From Hydra vulgaris (taxonomy: Eukaryota; Cnidaria; Hydrozoa; Anthoathecata; Hydridae), in NCBI RefSeq assembly GCF_038396675.1, contig NC_088924.1:33598501-33662500 (forward strand): a DNA stretch of 64,000 nucleotides, given 5' to 3'. Position 1 is the stretch's first letter. Each line of letters begins with the position of its first letter. Shown here in pieces: positions 34,805 to 47,700 of the stretch. A program made the translations under genes and the position numbers. The notes under the pieces were generated by a model, which made no database searches, was not told the DNA's origin, and saw only the letters and a program-made list of their open reading frames with translations.

Positions 34805-36000
34805 TTATTTTAAGTTCTTCAAACTTATTATAAGTTTATCGTGGTTTTTTATAACTAATGAAGATAACAATTTTAGATCAGAATAGTTTTGTTGGATATG
34901 TTTTTTTGTTTTTGGTTGCATTGATACCTTCGCTCCATTTAACATAAACGTTTTTGTTACCTCTTCAAAACACTTGGTGAGGTTGAGGCATTTAACCCTG
35001 CTTCCTCTGACGACAAAACGAAAGGGCTGATTAAGAACATTTTTATTTTGAAGAAGTTCATTGTTTTTTGTTTTTTTTCCTAATGTAACTTGATAGTTGT
35101 ATTTGTTCATAAATGGATCTCTCAGGCATAATAAAAATATTTTCTGAATTCAGGAAGTGAGAATTTTTGAAAGCCACAAGTTTATCTTGTTAAAAACTTA
35201 GTTCTACTAAAATAATGTTTGTAGTTTTGATTGATTTGAATTTGATTTTAAAACTGGTAATCGTTGAATTTTTGTCGTTGAATCTTTACTTAGTCCAATT
35301 TTTGTTAAGGTAAAAAAAAAAAAGAAAAGATAAATAAAATTTTAATCTTTATTCTTATTTTCTTAAGAATTTTTTTTTATGATTTGATTTTGGCGGCGGT
35401 ATTGCCCTAGCAGAAATAATTATGTTTTTGTTATTATTAATAAATGCTTTTTTATTGTTTTTGTTTATACTCTCAGATTGATTTTCATTAAATAATGAAT
35501 TTTTTTTATAATACGCTAAGTTTTTTAAAGGTTGATTTAAAGATATTTTTGAGCTTATAAATTTTTTACTGTTTATCTTTTGAACTTCCTGTTTGTGAAC
35601 TGGTATAAGCAGAACACAAATTAATACCGCTGTTAACGTTGATCTGTATTGTTACTTTTTCCATTATGTAGCATAAAAGAATAATCTAGTTTTTGCCTCC
35701 TGTTAGAGCAGTTAATGTAAAAAATATTTTTTGTAACATTAAAAACAAAATCGGTATCGTCACGGTACAGTGCAGCTTTTGTTGGTGATTTAATGGCATC
35801 ATATTTTGATATAACGTTAACCTCGTTTCTTGAAAAATAGATTTCTTCTTCCAGTTATTTTTATAAGTATTAGGTAAAATTTTGAAATAACATCTTCATT
35901 ATTAAACACTTTTTTATCAGCAAAACAGATTTCAGAGGTGATTTTGAAACAGACTTTAAATTACAAAATAGTTCACTTTTAGAACTAAACTCATTTACCA
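34805..36000 (-). pseudogene. unrecognised coding relic, possibly ORF1 of LINE-G
   Basis: The clearest frame, 34805-35110 (101 aa), is basic and Lys/Asn-rich and contains FRFVVRGSRVKCLNLTKCFE and NLK at its end. Further upstream minus-strand pieces (for example KYDAIKSPTKAALYRDDTDF and FNVTKNIFYINCSNRRQKLD near 35690-35820) are short and in different frames. The position just upstream of the LINE-G endonuclease on the same strand would suit an ORF1, but no RRM, zinc knuckle or esterase motif is seen. Function unknown. Confidence 0.3.
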
Positions 36001-36107
36001 CATCAGTGAGCTTGCTGGTGGCGTTAGCATTTTTTTGTCTTTGAGATATCTAACTTCAAAACATGGAGCAAACTCCAAACATTTATATGTTATTTCAACT
36101 ATTTTGA

Positions 36108-36294
36108 ACTAGACTTATATTCATCAATAAGTTTTAAATTTCATAGTAAAATATTTTAGCGTTCAAAGAAAATGCATATAAAGTTTAAACCCCCCTCAAT
36201 TTGAGGGGGTTGCAAATTTTATATGGTTATAATTTTTGAACGCTGAGAAATTATACCATGAAGCTTAAAATTTCTCGATGAATATAAGTCTAGT
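36108..36294. mobile_element. fold-back MITE, 187 bp
   Basis: Ends ACTAGACTTATATTCATC and GATGAATATAAGTCTAGT are mirrored, and the two halves pair over most of their length, meeting at CCCCCTCAATTTGAGGGGG at 36190-36208. No coding capacity. Confidence 0.8.
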
Positions 36295-36563
36295 TAAAAG
36301 TAGTACAAAAAATGTTTCAAACAAAGATTGCAGATTATTAGAGGCTTAATTCAGGCTTTTGAAAAAATATTAGAAAATGACTTTCTGTAGTATACATGAT
36401 TTGAATGCTAGATACTTTATCTGGATATAAGGAACAAGCTTAAAATTAAAATAGCCTGCAATAGCTGAAAATTTTTTGAAATCTAATTTCTTTATTTTGC
36501 AAGCAGAAAAAAAAATTGTTTTTTGAAGAGCGGGAGTTGCCCTGATTAAACCGAGGGGACTAC

Positions 36564-36624
36564 ATATTTCAACAGGAGCGAGTGCTATATAAATTTGATA
36601 TAGCACTCGCTCCTGTTGAAATAT
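36564..36624. repeat. perfect 26-bp hairpin with 9-nt loop
   Basis: 36564-36589 and 36599-36624 are exact inverted repeats (ATATTTCAACAGGAGCGAGT onward). The stem is GC-richer than its surroundings. It could be a MITE core or a small-RNA precursor; neither is supported further. Confidence 0.8.
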
Positions 36625-36704
36625 ATATCATTCTCCTATATCATTCTCTATTTTTATACGACTGATCAGATTGTTTTAGCGGCTTTCTCGTATTCTGTGT
36701 CCAA

Positions 36705-37262
36705 GTTTTTATTATTATTATTTATTTCGTCATTTTACACATATTACAATGTTATCTATAAATTTAAACAAATATATATTATTACAAGCAGACTGGGGCA
36801 AGTAGAAGTCTTATCATCAAGCCCCTTCGTGAAATACAGAAAAATACAATAAAGTTGTACATCTTCCAATATTACATAAAAGAGTGAAATTAATAAGTTT
36901 GAAAAAAAATAAAAATTTAAAACGTTAAAAAAGAATTTAAAGTTGAAAAAGAAATTAAAAAATAAATAAAACAAATAAATAGTTAAAGTTAAAAAAGAAA
37001 AAAAAATTACAAATTTGGAAATATGCGTATACATATTCAATACAATATTCAAAATAAATAAAATACATTAAAAATAAAAAATACAAAATTATTTTATTTT
37101 TTAAAAAAATAAGAGAATATTTAATGTTTAAATTTAATAAGTATTTTTTTATAGTTCTTTTAAATGTATCAATTGATTTTATTTTTATCATATTTTCGTC
37201 AAAAACCGAATTCCACAAACGTGGTTCCCGGCATATAGTCGAGAAGTCAGATTTTTTGAGTG
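36705..37262 (-). mobile_element. LINE 3' end fragment (LINE-C)
   Basis: The minus strand from about 37262 reads an RT tail (LWNSVFDENMIKIKSIDTFK then RTIKKYLLNL), which equals the FGSRxWNS..K..SFKxKIKxYLL end of Jockey/CR1-superfamily ORF2. It is followed by an AT-rich 3' UTR with the hairpin at 36795-36825 and an A-rich tail (inverse ATTATTATT at 36708-36725). Confidence 0.7.
36795..36825 (-). other. LINE 3' UTR stem-loop, shortened (LINE-C)
   Basis: The outer stem GGGGC/GCCCC (36795-36799 with 36821-36825) and the ATGAT next to it are kept. The inner hairpin is collapsed by a deletion of its loop. Confidence 0.5.
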
Positions 37263-37426
37263 ATGTTAGTGGGATTTAGGTTTTTGAATAATGTTAGTGG
37301 GCTTTAGGTGCTGACATTCGTTTCCTAGTTTTTCCTCAACGAAGGATCAGACGACGAGCTGGGGCTATTTTAGGTGTATCACCATGATAACCAAGAACAG
37401 TCAGGTCAGTTTCTTAGAAAGATATA

Positions 37427-37889
<463 letters not shown>

Positions 37890-38280
37890 TAGGGTGGGGC
37901 ATAAAACACCAAAGTCATTAAAAAAAATGCCATAATAATTTTTCTGGTTCCTTTTGATATGTGTATTAAAAAAATGTAATTTTTTTTTATGGGTTCCCCT
38001 ATGGTTGGTCCCAGCAGTCCGAAAATTAGAAAATTTATAATTTTTGTAAATAATAAGGGGGGCAGGGTCACTTACAAATATTTTAAAGATATCTTAAGGA
38101 TTATTTTTGTAGCCTGATATATCTATTTTTAGATTATGTTTTGTTTTATTGCAAAAGATGATGGAAATGGTCAGCCCTAACTATTTAAATATATGTTTAT
38201 ATATTTGGGAGGTAGGGGGAAGGTTTAAGTTAAAAAAATCGGTAATTTTTAAAATTTTTATCTTAGCGTAAATAAAAATA

Positions 38281-40847
38281 ATGCAAACAAGAAAAAGTTT
38301 TGGAAAAATATCTCATCGTGAAGTTTTTCTTGGTGGAAAAAGAATTGGAACAATACCTAATACACAATTGCCAACTAAAAAAACTGTATTGCAATATTAC
38401 CATTACAGAGATCTTATGCTAAGTGCTGATTTTCCAAACATTTCCTCAGTTAGTATAGCTTCATGTCCTCTTGGTGATTTCTTTACTGCACAATGTGCTG
38501 AAATAGGCGGTTGTCTCCAAAAATGTTTACCATGCGTTGTTTATGAGATGAAGAAAATATGGCAAAAAGCAGGAATTCCTTTTATTAATACTGACAAGCA
38601 TATCAGGTTTTTATAAATTTAAAATAATTTTAATTTTTAGTTTAATCCAATTTCAAATTTATGTTATATAAGTAGCAATTATAAAGTCATACAATTTTAT
38701 ATATTTATAATAAATTACATTAATTTTAATGCATTCTTCTACATTTGTTTTAGAGACAAGATTCTTGACTTAGAAAAGAAGAGAAAAGATTTAAACAAAC
38801 ACAGGAACCGTTTAAGTACAAATTTAGTTTTAAAAAGAGAACAGTTTTCAAGAATGCTAGAGGAGGTATTAGATGTAAGTCAAAAGAATTGTGAAGGTAT
38901 TATATGAAAGATAAAACTAAAAATATAAAAACTAGAAGAGAAGATGCAGATTTTCTTAACGACCAGAAAGGAGCGCGTGTTCAGAAAATGTTGGGTAAAG
39001 ATAAAATTTCACAAAAATTTGTAAAAAACAAAACAAAAAGAGAAATGAAAATAAAAAACCAAAGAATAAAAGAGTCCGTGAGAAAACAGAAAGAGTTGGT
39101 TACTGAGAAATATTAAAACCCAACAAAAATTTTTAATACTTTAGATGATAACCAAGATGAAGAGTATCTACAGCCTTCTAGAAAAATTAGAAAATCTAAT
39201 GTTGTTCCTCTTATTGTTCCAAAAAATATAGGAAAAGATTTAGCTCCAACAACATCACGGTATGGAATAAGTTCGACTGCACTGAGTGCAACTCTTGCTT
39301 CTTTTATAAATAATAGTTCTGGAACGACAGATGATTTTTCTATTTCTAAACGAAGTATTTTGAGGCAGAAAAAATTAAATATAAGAAAAACTGCTTGTAA
39401 TATTAAAGACAACTTTATTACATTGGCTAAGGGTAAAAGTCTTACTGTGCATTTTGACTCAAAAATTATGTTAGAAATGAAAAAACTTGGTAAAGAAAAA
39501 GTTGAAAGAGTAGCTGTACTAATTAGTTCACCAGATCTCTCAGAATCCCAACTTTTGGGTATTTTAATTGTGAAAGATGGCACTGCTGAGTCTCTTGGGA
39601 AAGCAATCAAAAAAACTTTACAAGACTGGGAGTTATTTGACTATGTTGATTGTCTGTCCTTTGACACCACTGTTACAAATACTGGTTGGCTAAAAGGAGT
39701 CTGTACTCTTATTGAGCAGTGGAGAGGAAAAGCTTTAATTTGGATGGCTTGTCGTCATCACGTTTATGAATTACATATAAAGGTAAATATTAAAAAAGTC
39801 ATATAATACTTTTATATTTATTTATATATTTAATTATTAATATCTCTTGATGAATTAAATGCTTTATTAATAAAATTTATTTAAATGATTTGAAATAAAC
39901 ATATTTTAGCACTTTTTAAATGTTCTTACTAGTGGTAAAACAAGTGGACCAGAGACTGAGTTATTTAATAGGCTGAAGGGTAATTGGAAATCGATTCTTG
40001 AAAAGAAGATAAATTATGATAACCTAAAAAGATTTGATTCAGAAAAAAAAATTATATCTTTTTTGGAAAAGCAGGTTGGTTTAATTGTCCTATTTAGATT
40101 AATGTGTTTAGTTATAAGTTTTAATAATAAAGTTTTTTGAAATTTAGGCTTCTGAATCATTAACATTCCTTCAAAATTGCCTAGATAATGATATATTTCC
40201 GAGAAATGACTACCAGTATTTTATACAATTCTTTGGTTTTTTTACAATTCTTTGCAGTTCTTTGGTTAGGTGGCAAAGTAACAAAATTTCAATTTAGATT
40301 TCCAATGGCTTCACATCATGCCAGGTTTATGACACAGGGAGTTTATTATTTAACATATGATCTTCTTTAGCCATAATTTAGTAACTTATGTCCTAACATA
40401 ATATCATTGCAAGAGGGAAAGCTGATTTATGAAATTGCTTCATTTACAGCACTATTTTATGTTCCATGGTTTATTAAAGCTCCTATCCCTGCCATAGCAC
40501 TTTCTTTAGATCTAAAAGCTATTAATGAAATGATACAATATTCTGAATTCAGTTTCAAACCAGCAGAAGCCGTACTGAAATCACTTAAAAAGCACAATTG
40601 GTATTTAAATGAAAGATTTGTGGTTATGTGTCTTGCTGATAAATGTTTACCTGTAGACCAGCTACAAAAATTAGCTCTTAAATTAGCTCAAACAGCGAAG
40701 CCCACCAGTTATAAGATGGGGAAACAAGACTTCATTGAAACTTTCAGAAACGAAGAAGATAGCCAAGCTAATTTATTAGTTGTTGCAGATCATCGGCTAA
40801 AATTTCAGACAATAGAAAAAAAATCTTGGTTGAAAACTTTAAAATAA
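38281..40847 (+). pseudogene. multi-exon DDE-type transposase, superfamily unresolved
   Basis: Likely exons: 1, 38281-38606 (MQTRKSFGKISHREVFLGGK onward, donor at AG/GTTTTT). 2, about 38753-38873 (RDKILDLEKKRKDLNKHRNR, donor GTAAGT). 3, about 39146-39781 (acceptor ATACTTTAG; donor AAG/GTAAAT). 4, about 39910-40074 (acceptor ATATTTTAG). 5, from about 40148 (acceptor AAATTTAG). 6, up to 40847. Candidate catalytic parts: SLTVHFDSKIM (first Asp), CLSFDTTVTNTGWLKG (second Asp) and MACRHHVYELH, a C..H signature as in MULE/hAT/P-like cores. PMASHHARFMTQGVYYLTYD is a further conserved block. A small internal duplication near 40210-40260 shifts the frame in exon 5, so this copy is inactive. Similar proteins recur in insects and cnidarians; I cannot name the superfamily. 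Confidence 0.6.
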
Positions 40848-41284
40848 TCTTTTTTTAAAAAATAAATGCAAATGTAAAAATATTTTTTATTTAAAATATG
40901 TAGGAAAAATATATATACGCCCCCCCCTACCTCTCAAATATAAACATCGTGTATTTTAATGGGTAGGGCTGACCATTTCCATTATGTTTTGCAATAAAAA
41001 AAAAATATAATCTAAAAATAGATATATCAGGCTACAAAAATAACCCTTAAGATATCTTTAAAATATTTGTAAGTGACCCTGCCCCCCTTATTATTTACAA
41101 AAATTATAAATTTTTTAATTTTCGGACTGCTGGGACCAACCATAGGGTACTCATAGATAAAAAAAATTACATTTTTTTAATACACATATCAAAAGGAACC
41201 AGAAAAACTACTATGGTATTTTTTTTAATGACTTTGGTGTTCGATGCCCCACCCTAATATACACATACTGACCTGACTGTTCTT

Positions 41285-41286
<2 letters not shown>

Positions 41287-41362
<76 letters not shown>
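41287..41362. repeat. (TA)n microsatellite between two transposon ends
   Basis: About 76 bp of TA separate the right end of the 37391-41288 element from the hAT-like terminus at 41363. Confidence 0.9.
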
Positions 41363-41365
<3 letters not shown>

Positions 41366-43596
41366 GGGCGTTGCGTGAGAAAATTCCAGGGGGGGGGGGG
41401 AAAGAGAAAGAGACCTTGTTTTTCCCAACTGCTTAACATAGTTTTCACAACTGTTTTTTATAATTCAAGAATTCAAGAAATCAATTTCTGTCTTATTTAC
41501 AAAATCTACTGATTGTTATACTACACTGCACTCACTCTCATGAATTGCCAATTATCAGTATTTATTAACTTCTATTAACAAAACATAGCTTCCTTTACAT
41601 ATATACAAAGTATTCAATTCAAAAAATGTCTAAAAGTTTTACCCATTCATAGTGAAATTGTATTAGTCCAAAAAAATATTACAATTTACAAATTCAATAA
41701 ACTTTACAAATCATTCTGGCAGCATATATAGCAGTTTAAAATTTAACGGAAACGAGTTAGTACAAAGGAATATGGAAAATATTATTTTATTACAAAACTT
41801 ATACGCACAATATTTTATCATCAGTCTATCATTTTTTGTCTACTGTTTGATTTTAATATGACGTTTCTTCAACTGAACCCATCGTTTAACAAGATGTTCG
41901 GGGTTAACTCCTTTACAAAGTTCTTTTTCGCACTTCAGTAGCATGAGACTATCCAATCTCTCGTCACTCATTGTTGCTCTCAGATGTGATTTTACAATCT
42001 TGAGTTGACTGAAAGAACGCTCATTTGGTGCTACACCATAAGCAGCTGTGATTACAAAAATGCATAGTTTATGGGCTTGTTTCAGTATATCCTTTAACTT
42101 CACAACATGGTACAAAATGTCTTGCAGCGTCTTGGCTGGTGTTCTTGATAAGTTAAAATCTCCATCACCTTCTTCTAAACAGATATCTATCAAAATTTCC
42201 ATCTGGCCTTTCAGCACATGAACGTCTGGAATATGACTCTTGTATCCAGGAGGAAAAAGTTTGCTTGCTTTTGTTAAGTTTTCAATACTCAAACTATCCT
42301 TATTTAACGGAAAACTAAAAATTTTGGTGATTGGGGAAAATATTTCCTTTAATGCTGCCGAGTTTCCGATTGAACCTATGGCTAGAGAGTCAATGACCTC
42401 TTTGAATTCTTTCCGGTAAAAAGCTTTCATCTCCATTGCTATTAATCTATGGTGTCGTTCGTAATCGTTTTCTGCATCAATGTGTATTTTCCTAGAAAAT
42501 ATTACTGCTCTTTCAATCAAATTGTTCATAGCATCTGTATCGTTACTGATATTTTGTATGTTCTTGGCAGTACTTTCAATTACATTAATACTGTCAATGA
42601 CATTGAAGTTTGGACTTTCTAATATTTCAGTTAATATTTTTATCTTCTCAATGATATTCTTCATGAAGAAAAGAGTAATGAAATCAAAAGTTGTTACTTT
42701 TTTCAAAAGTCCCATTGCCTTAGTTCTCGTGTTAGTATCAAAAATCTTATTATTTGAGATGCTCTGAAGAAGATCAATAACCTTCTCCAAACACTGATTT
42801 AAAGCCTTAACAGATTTTGCTCGTGCGATCCATCTTGTTCTAGACAGGTTTACAAGCTGTATTGCATTGTCAATGTCTTCAAGTTTTTCTTTTAAATGAC
42901 TTATTCTTTTTGTGCTTGATGTGAAGAAAACATGCAGCTGTTCGAGGACATTAAACAATTCTCGTATTAAAGCATTAACATTGCAGGCATGTTCAAGAGC
43001 AGTGTTTGTTCTGTGGTCTTGACAAGGTATATAAGGTACATTATGGCCAACTTCTTCTGTTATATACTTTTGTACTCCTTTAAATTGTCCAGACATTGAA
43101 CTCGCGTAGTTATAAGACTGAAATGCCATCTTTGATGAGTCAATGCCTCCTTTATGTAAAGAAGATAAAATTAGCTCAGCCGTCCCTTTTCCAGCCTTAT
43201 CAGTGCATTCAACGGATTTCAAAAGCCTTTCCCGAATCTCACCGTTTTCACTGGCTGTTCTCACAACTATACTCATTATGTCCTTATGCGACATATCGGG
43301 AGTAGTGTCGGCCATTACGGAAAAAAAATTGGAGTTGTTAATTTCATCAATGATCTTACTCTTTAATTCAGTTGCAATTAAACTAATCATTTCATTTTGA
43401 GACGATGGACTCGTCGAAAGACAAACTTGGAAAGCCTGAAGCTTTCCAAGTTTGTCTTTCCCATAGCTTGTCATCTTAGACCAAGATCTCACCCCAACAT
43501 TTATCCAAGCATCTTCAGTTTTTCGCTTCTTTCCAACACCCTTGGGGAAAAGGCGGCAGACAAAACAAAGTGTGACATCCTTCTGGGCTTTTTAGC
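41363..43596 (-). mobile_element. hAT element, left terminus and gene; right end not found
   Basis: CAGGGGCGTTGCGTGAGAAA at 41363 has the CAGGGGCG look of a hAT terminus, and a 12-bp G run follows. The hAT gene follows in minus orientation. No inverse CGCAACGCCCCTG is seen to the right up to 44230, so the other end is lost or diverged. Confidence 0.5.
41840..43596 (-). pseudogene. hAT-family transposase-like protein (DUF4371/ZMYM1-like type), about 585 aa open
   Basis: The frame is open from about 43596 to 41840. The first 30 residues hold DVTLCFVCRLFPKG, the Cys pair of a TTF-type zinc finger, with no Met before it, so a 5' exon or the start is missing. The catalytic region follows: FFSVMADTTPDMSHKDIMSI (first Asp), then QSYNYASSMSGQFKGVQKYI, where family members normally have YDGAS; the second Asp is therefore Asn/Tyr here. 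CQDHRTNTALEHA and RTRWIARAKSV come next. The C-terminal APNERSFSQLKIVKSHLRAT and MSDERLDSL form the hAT dimerisation segment with the Glu. The long open frame with a lost catalytic Asp suggests a dead transposase that decayed recently, or less likely a domesticated protein. Confidence 0.7.
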
Positions 43597-43599
43597 AAA

Positions 43600-44234
43600 A
43601 ATTTATTTAAAAGATTCAATGTTTATATTGATTGTTTATTACATATAAATATTCTTTATTACATAATCAACTTGTGCATTGTGTTGACAAGTCAACTCCT
43701 ATAACTTGTTATAAGTTGTAATCTCAATTTGAAAATGATTATCAAATAAGTCAAATTCATAGGGAGGGGTGGAATAGTAAATGTATTGGAAAAATATTAT
43801 AAAATTTATATTCACGATATTAACTATAAGGTAAACTAGACTAAAAGTCTTTCTTTTCAATTTTACTTAATAGGTTACTAATAAGTTTTATATGAAAACA
43901 TTAAAAACTAAATTTCAGTTTTTATATCTTTATGTTTAGTGGTGTGTTTGGACATAAAGGCATTTCATACATCAGACATAAAACCAGACACATCATAAAA
44001 GGAGAAGTGTTCAATTACAATTTTTTTCTAAATTCTGGGGGAAAATATGAGTGTTAAAAAGTAAATGGATGGGGAAAGAGGAGGGGGCAGGAAAGAGCTA
44101 GGGTATTTAAAAACTGGGTTTAATTCAGGCTTAATTAAAGACTTATTTCTAGTACTGATTACTTTTAAATTCATACTTTTAAACCCATACTTTTAAATTC
44201 ATACATACTTTGTATTACAATTATAATACAAACT

Positions 44235-44239
<5 letters not shown>
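43600..44239. other. intergenic stretch, no recognisable gene
   Basis: AT-rich with G-rich patches (about 44065-44100). No motif recognised. Confidence 0.5.
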
Positions 44240-44275
<36 letters not shown>

Positions 44276-44332
44276 TTGCCGATTGAAAATAATTTACACT
44301 CGTAATTTATAAAAACAAATATTTACATGACT

Positions 44333-44373
44333 GGGGCTTGAAGAAGACAAAATTCATCTTATCATTAAGCCCC
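44333..44373 (-). other. conserved LINE 3' UTR stem-loop (LINE-D)
   Basis: The outer stem GGGGCTT/AAGCCCC is 7 perfect pairs (44333-44339 with 44367-44373); the inner stem AAGA/TCTT (44344-44347 with 44357-44360) is shorter than in relatives. Confidence 0.7.
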
Positions 44374-44763
44374 CCCACCCCAAAAAAAAATGCATATTCA
44401 TCAAATAAATGTTTTAACAAAATGCAAAAAATAAAATATATAACGTTTAAAATATTTAGTAATTCAAAGAGTATTTATATTCAAGAACTGATTAGTAAAA
44501 TAAGATGATATATAAGTATTAATATTACAAAAAGAATTTACAATAACTTTTTTTAATAAAAATTGAAATTATAAAATTTTACAATATTTTTAGTAATTAG
44601 TATTTCAAATAATAAAACTTAAAAAAAATCGTTTGTAAATTCAAAACTTATAAGATAAGAAATACATTTACAATAGCAGACTATTGTTTAGAATATTAAA
44701 TATAATATTAAAGAGTAATTAGTAGGTTAATTTTTGTTTTTGTTTGCTAGTTTAAAAAGCTTT

Positions 44764-47700
44764 TTAGAAGAACTTTAATTCATTTTCATGTATCATCAGT
44801 AATTGCTTAAGTTTTGTTTTAAACTGGTTTAAAGAATAATTAGATTTCAGCTCATTATTTAATATTGTATTCCACAGCTTAGGACCTCGGTTAGCAATTG
44901 AGAATTTGGTTGCTGAATAATGTGTTTTGGATTGAATGTAATTGTTTTTTGAAAATCTGGTAGGGTATATGTGGTTTATTTTTTCAAAAAGTGAATTAAA
45001 TAACATTGGTGATATTTTTTTATCAAGTTTAAACATGAAGATAAGAATATGGTAAAGGTTTAGTTTATATACATTTAGAATATTAAGTTTATTAAATAAC
45101 GTTTGAGTGTGAGAGAAACGGTCAACGTTTGTAATTATCCTTATAGCCTGTTTTTGTTTACTAAACAGTTTTTTTACTTTTGTTGCGTTTGTGCTGCACC
45201 AAGCAACGTTTGCATAATTTAAGTAGCAATGAATTAAAGAAAAATATAAGTTTTTTAAACAAGATAGATTTAAAAACTGCTTGGCTTTATACAAAACACC
45301 TATATTTTTTGATATTTTATTTTCAATTAGACCTATGTGGTCCCTCCACGTTAAATTTTCATCCAGAACCACACCTAAAAATTTTATTGATTGCTCTCTT
45401 TTTAATAATGCGTTATCAATAAAAAGATCAGGAAGTTTTAATGGAATATCTTGTTTTTTATGAAGACGATGGAACAAAGTGTATTTGGATTTATTGATGT
45501 TCAAAGATAGTTTGTTTGATTTGAACCATTGGGTTAATTTTTCAAGTTCTTTGTTTACTGTTTGAAATAATTTACTGATATCTTTACTAGAATAAAACAA
45601 GTTTGTATCATCTGCAAACAAAATTAAGTTTAAAATGTTAGAAAATTTATATAAGTCGTTAATATAAACGAGAAATAAAAGTGGTCCTAAAATTGATCCT
45701 TGAGGAACACCACAGGTGATTGACTTATATTCCGTTTTTCCGCTATCATATGAAATAAACTGCTTTCTATTAGTCAAGTAACTATCAAACCAGGACAAAT
45801 TAGTATTTATTATACCATAACTTTTCAGTTTGGATAGAAGGATTTGATGATTGACAGTGTCAAAAGCTTTACTTAAATCGATAAATACACCTAGGGTATA
45901 TTTGTCTTCATCAAACCCTTTAAATATATCATGAACAAGGTGAGTGATTGCATGATCAGTTGAATGACTAGATTTAAATCCAAACTGTTTATGAAAAAGA
46001 ATATTATTAACATTTAAAAAGGAATATAGTCTATTATACATAACCCGCTCTAATATTTTAGAAAAACAAGAAAGAATTGAGATTGGTCTATAATTCGTAA
46101 CATCGGAAGGATCACCTGATTTTAACACTGGAATGACTTTTGCAATTTTTAGGTTATCTGGAAAAACGCCTTGTTTTAGAGATAAATTAAAAATATGTAG
46201 TAATGGAATTGTAATTTGTTTTATTGATTTGATAATGACATTACTACTTATATCATCAAATCCTAAACTTTTATTGGGTTTTAATAAAGAGACTGCGTCT
46301 AGTAATTCTTTTTCTGTAAGTTTATAATTAGACATAACATTAAGGTTGGTGGAGGTTAAGTAAGAACTAAAGTGTGATTGAGTAGTTGCTATATTAGATG
46401 ATAAAGTAGGACCTATATTTACAAAAAACTGGTTAAGTGTTTCAGCGACTAAGGATTTATTTACAATTTGTTTGTTATTAAATTTAAGATTTAGAGGAAG
46501 TAAATTTCTGTATAAGTTTTTTTTACCAATTACCTCCTTAATAATATGCCAAGTTTTTTTAGAATCATTTTTGTGCTTTATTAATTGTTCAGAATAGTAA
46601 CGTTTCTTTGAGCGTTTTAAAATTGACTCAAATAGCCGTTTATAGTTTTTATAGGTAGTTTCATTTTTAAGAGTTCTTTTTTTAAGAAACTTGTTATATA
46701 AGCGTTGTTTTTTTTTTGAAGATTTAAGAATGCCCTTCGTGATCCAAGGGTTTAAAAGTGTTTTTGTTTTGATTACTTTAGTAACTTCTGGGAATGCCTT
46801 GTTATAAAGATTAAGAAACTCTGTTAGAAAAATATCATACGCTTTATTGGCGTTTAGATTTAGTTTTAGGGTGTCCCAGTTAACACAGGATAGAAGCTTA
46901 TAAAAATGACTAATAGAAGTGTCAGTTATTAAACGTGTTTTAATTATTTTTTCCCGTTCATTTTGGGCATTATATATGCATTTTTGCGATAGGATAAAAA
47001 TCGGAAAGTGATCAGACACGTCAGTTTTAAATATTCCTGTTCTTATATTTTCATTTATAAATTCATTTGTTATAATTTGATCTAGGGATGTTGAACTTTT
47101 CTTAGTTATTCGCGTTGGTTTATTGATTAGTGGAATATAGCTATTTTGAAAAATGGTGTTAAAAAAGTTTTTAATATATATATTTTTTTCATAATCTAAT
47201 ATATTGAGATTGATATCACCAATAAAATATACAGCTTTATTCATAGACGATTTATTTTTAATTATTTTTTTAATGTGGTTTTCAAATACCTTAATGCTTC
47301 CTGAAGGCGGTCTGTATAAACCATGAATGACGATATTTTTTGAGGTTTTGTTAATAATTTCAATACATAACGATTCGTAATCGTTAGTAGTTGAACTTAA
47401 ATTTGGTTTAACTTTGAATAATATTGAGTTTTTTATGTATATACACAAACCCCCACCTTCCTTATTAGATGCTCTAACTTGATGAATTACTTTATAATTA
47501 GGTAATTGAAAATTAGAATTGTTTTCAATGTTTTTATCTTTACACCATGTCTCACTTAGACAAATTATTTGAAATTTAATGCCAATTTTATATAAAAGTT
47601 GTTTTAATGACTCAAAATTTTTTTGAATACTTCTAATATTAATATGAAGCATTGAAAAATAGTTATCCTCCATTCCATTAGCAATTTTTTTAGAATTTGG

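Noticed and set aside
36185..36215. Rho-independent-terminator-like hairpin CCCCCTCAATTTGAGGGGG
   Set aside because: It is the centre of a fold-back MITE in a eukaryotic genome, with no adjacent gene.
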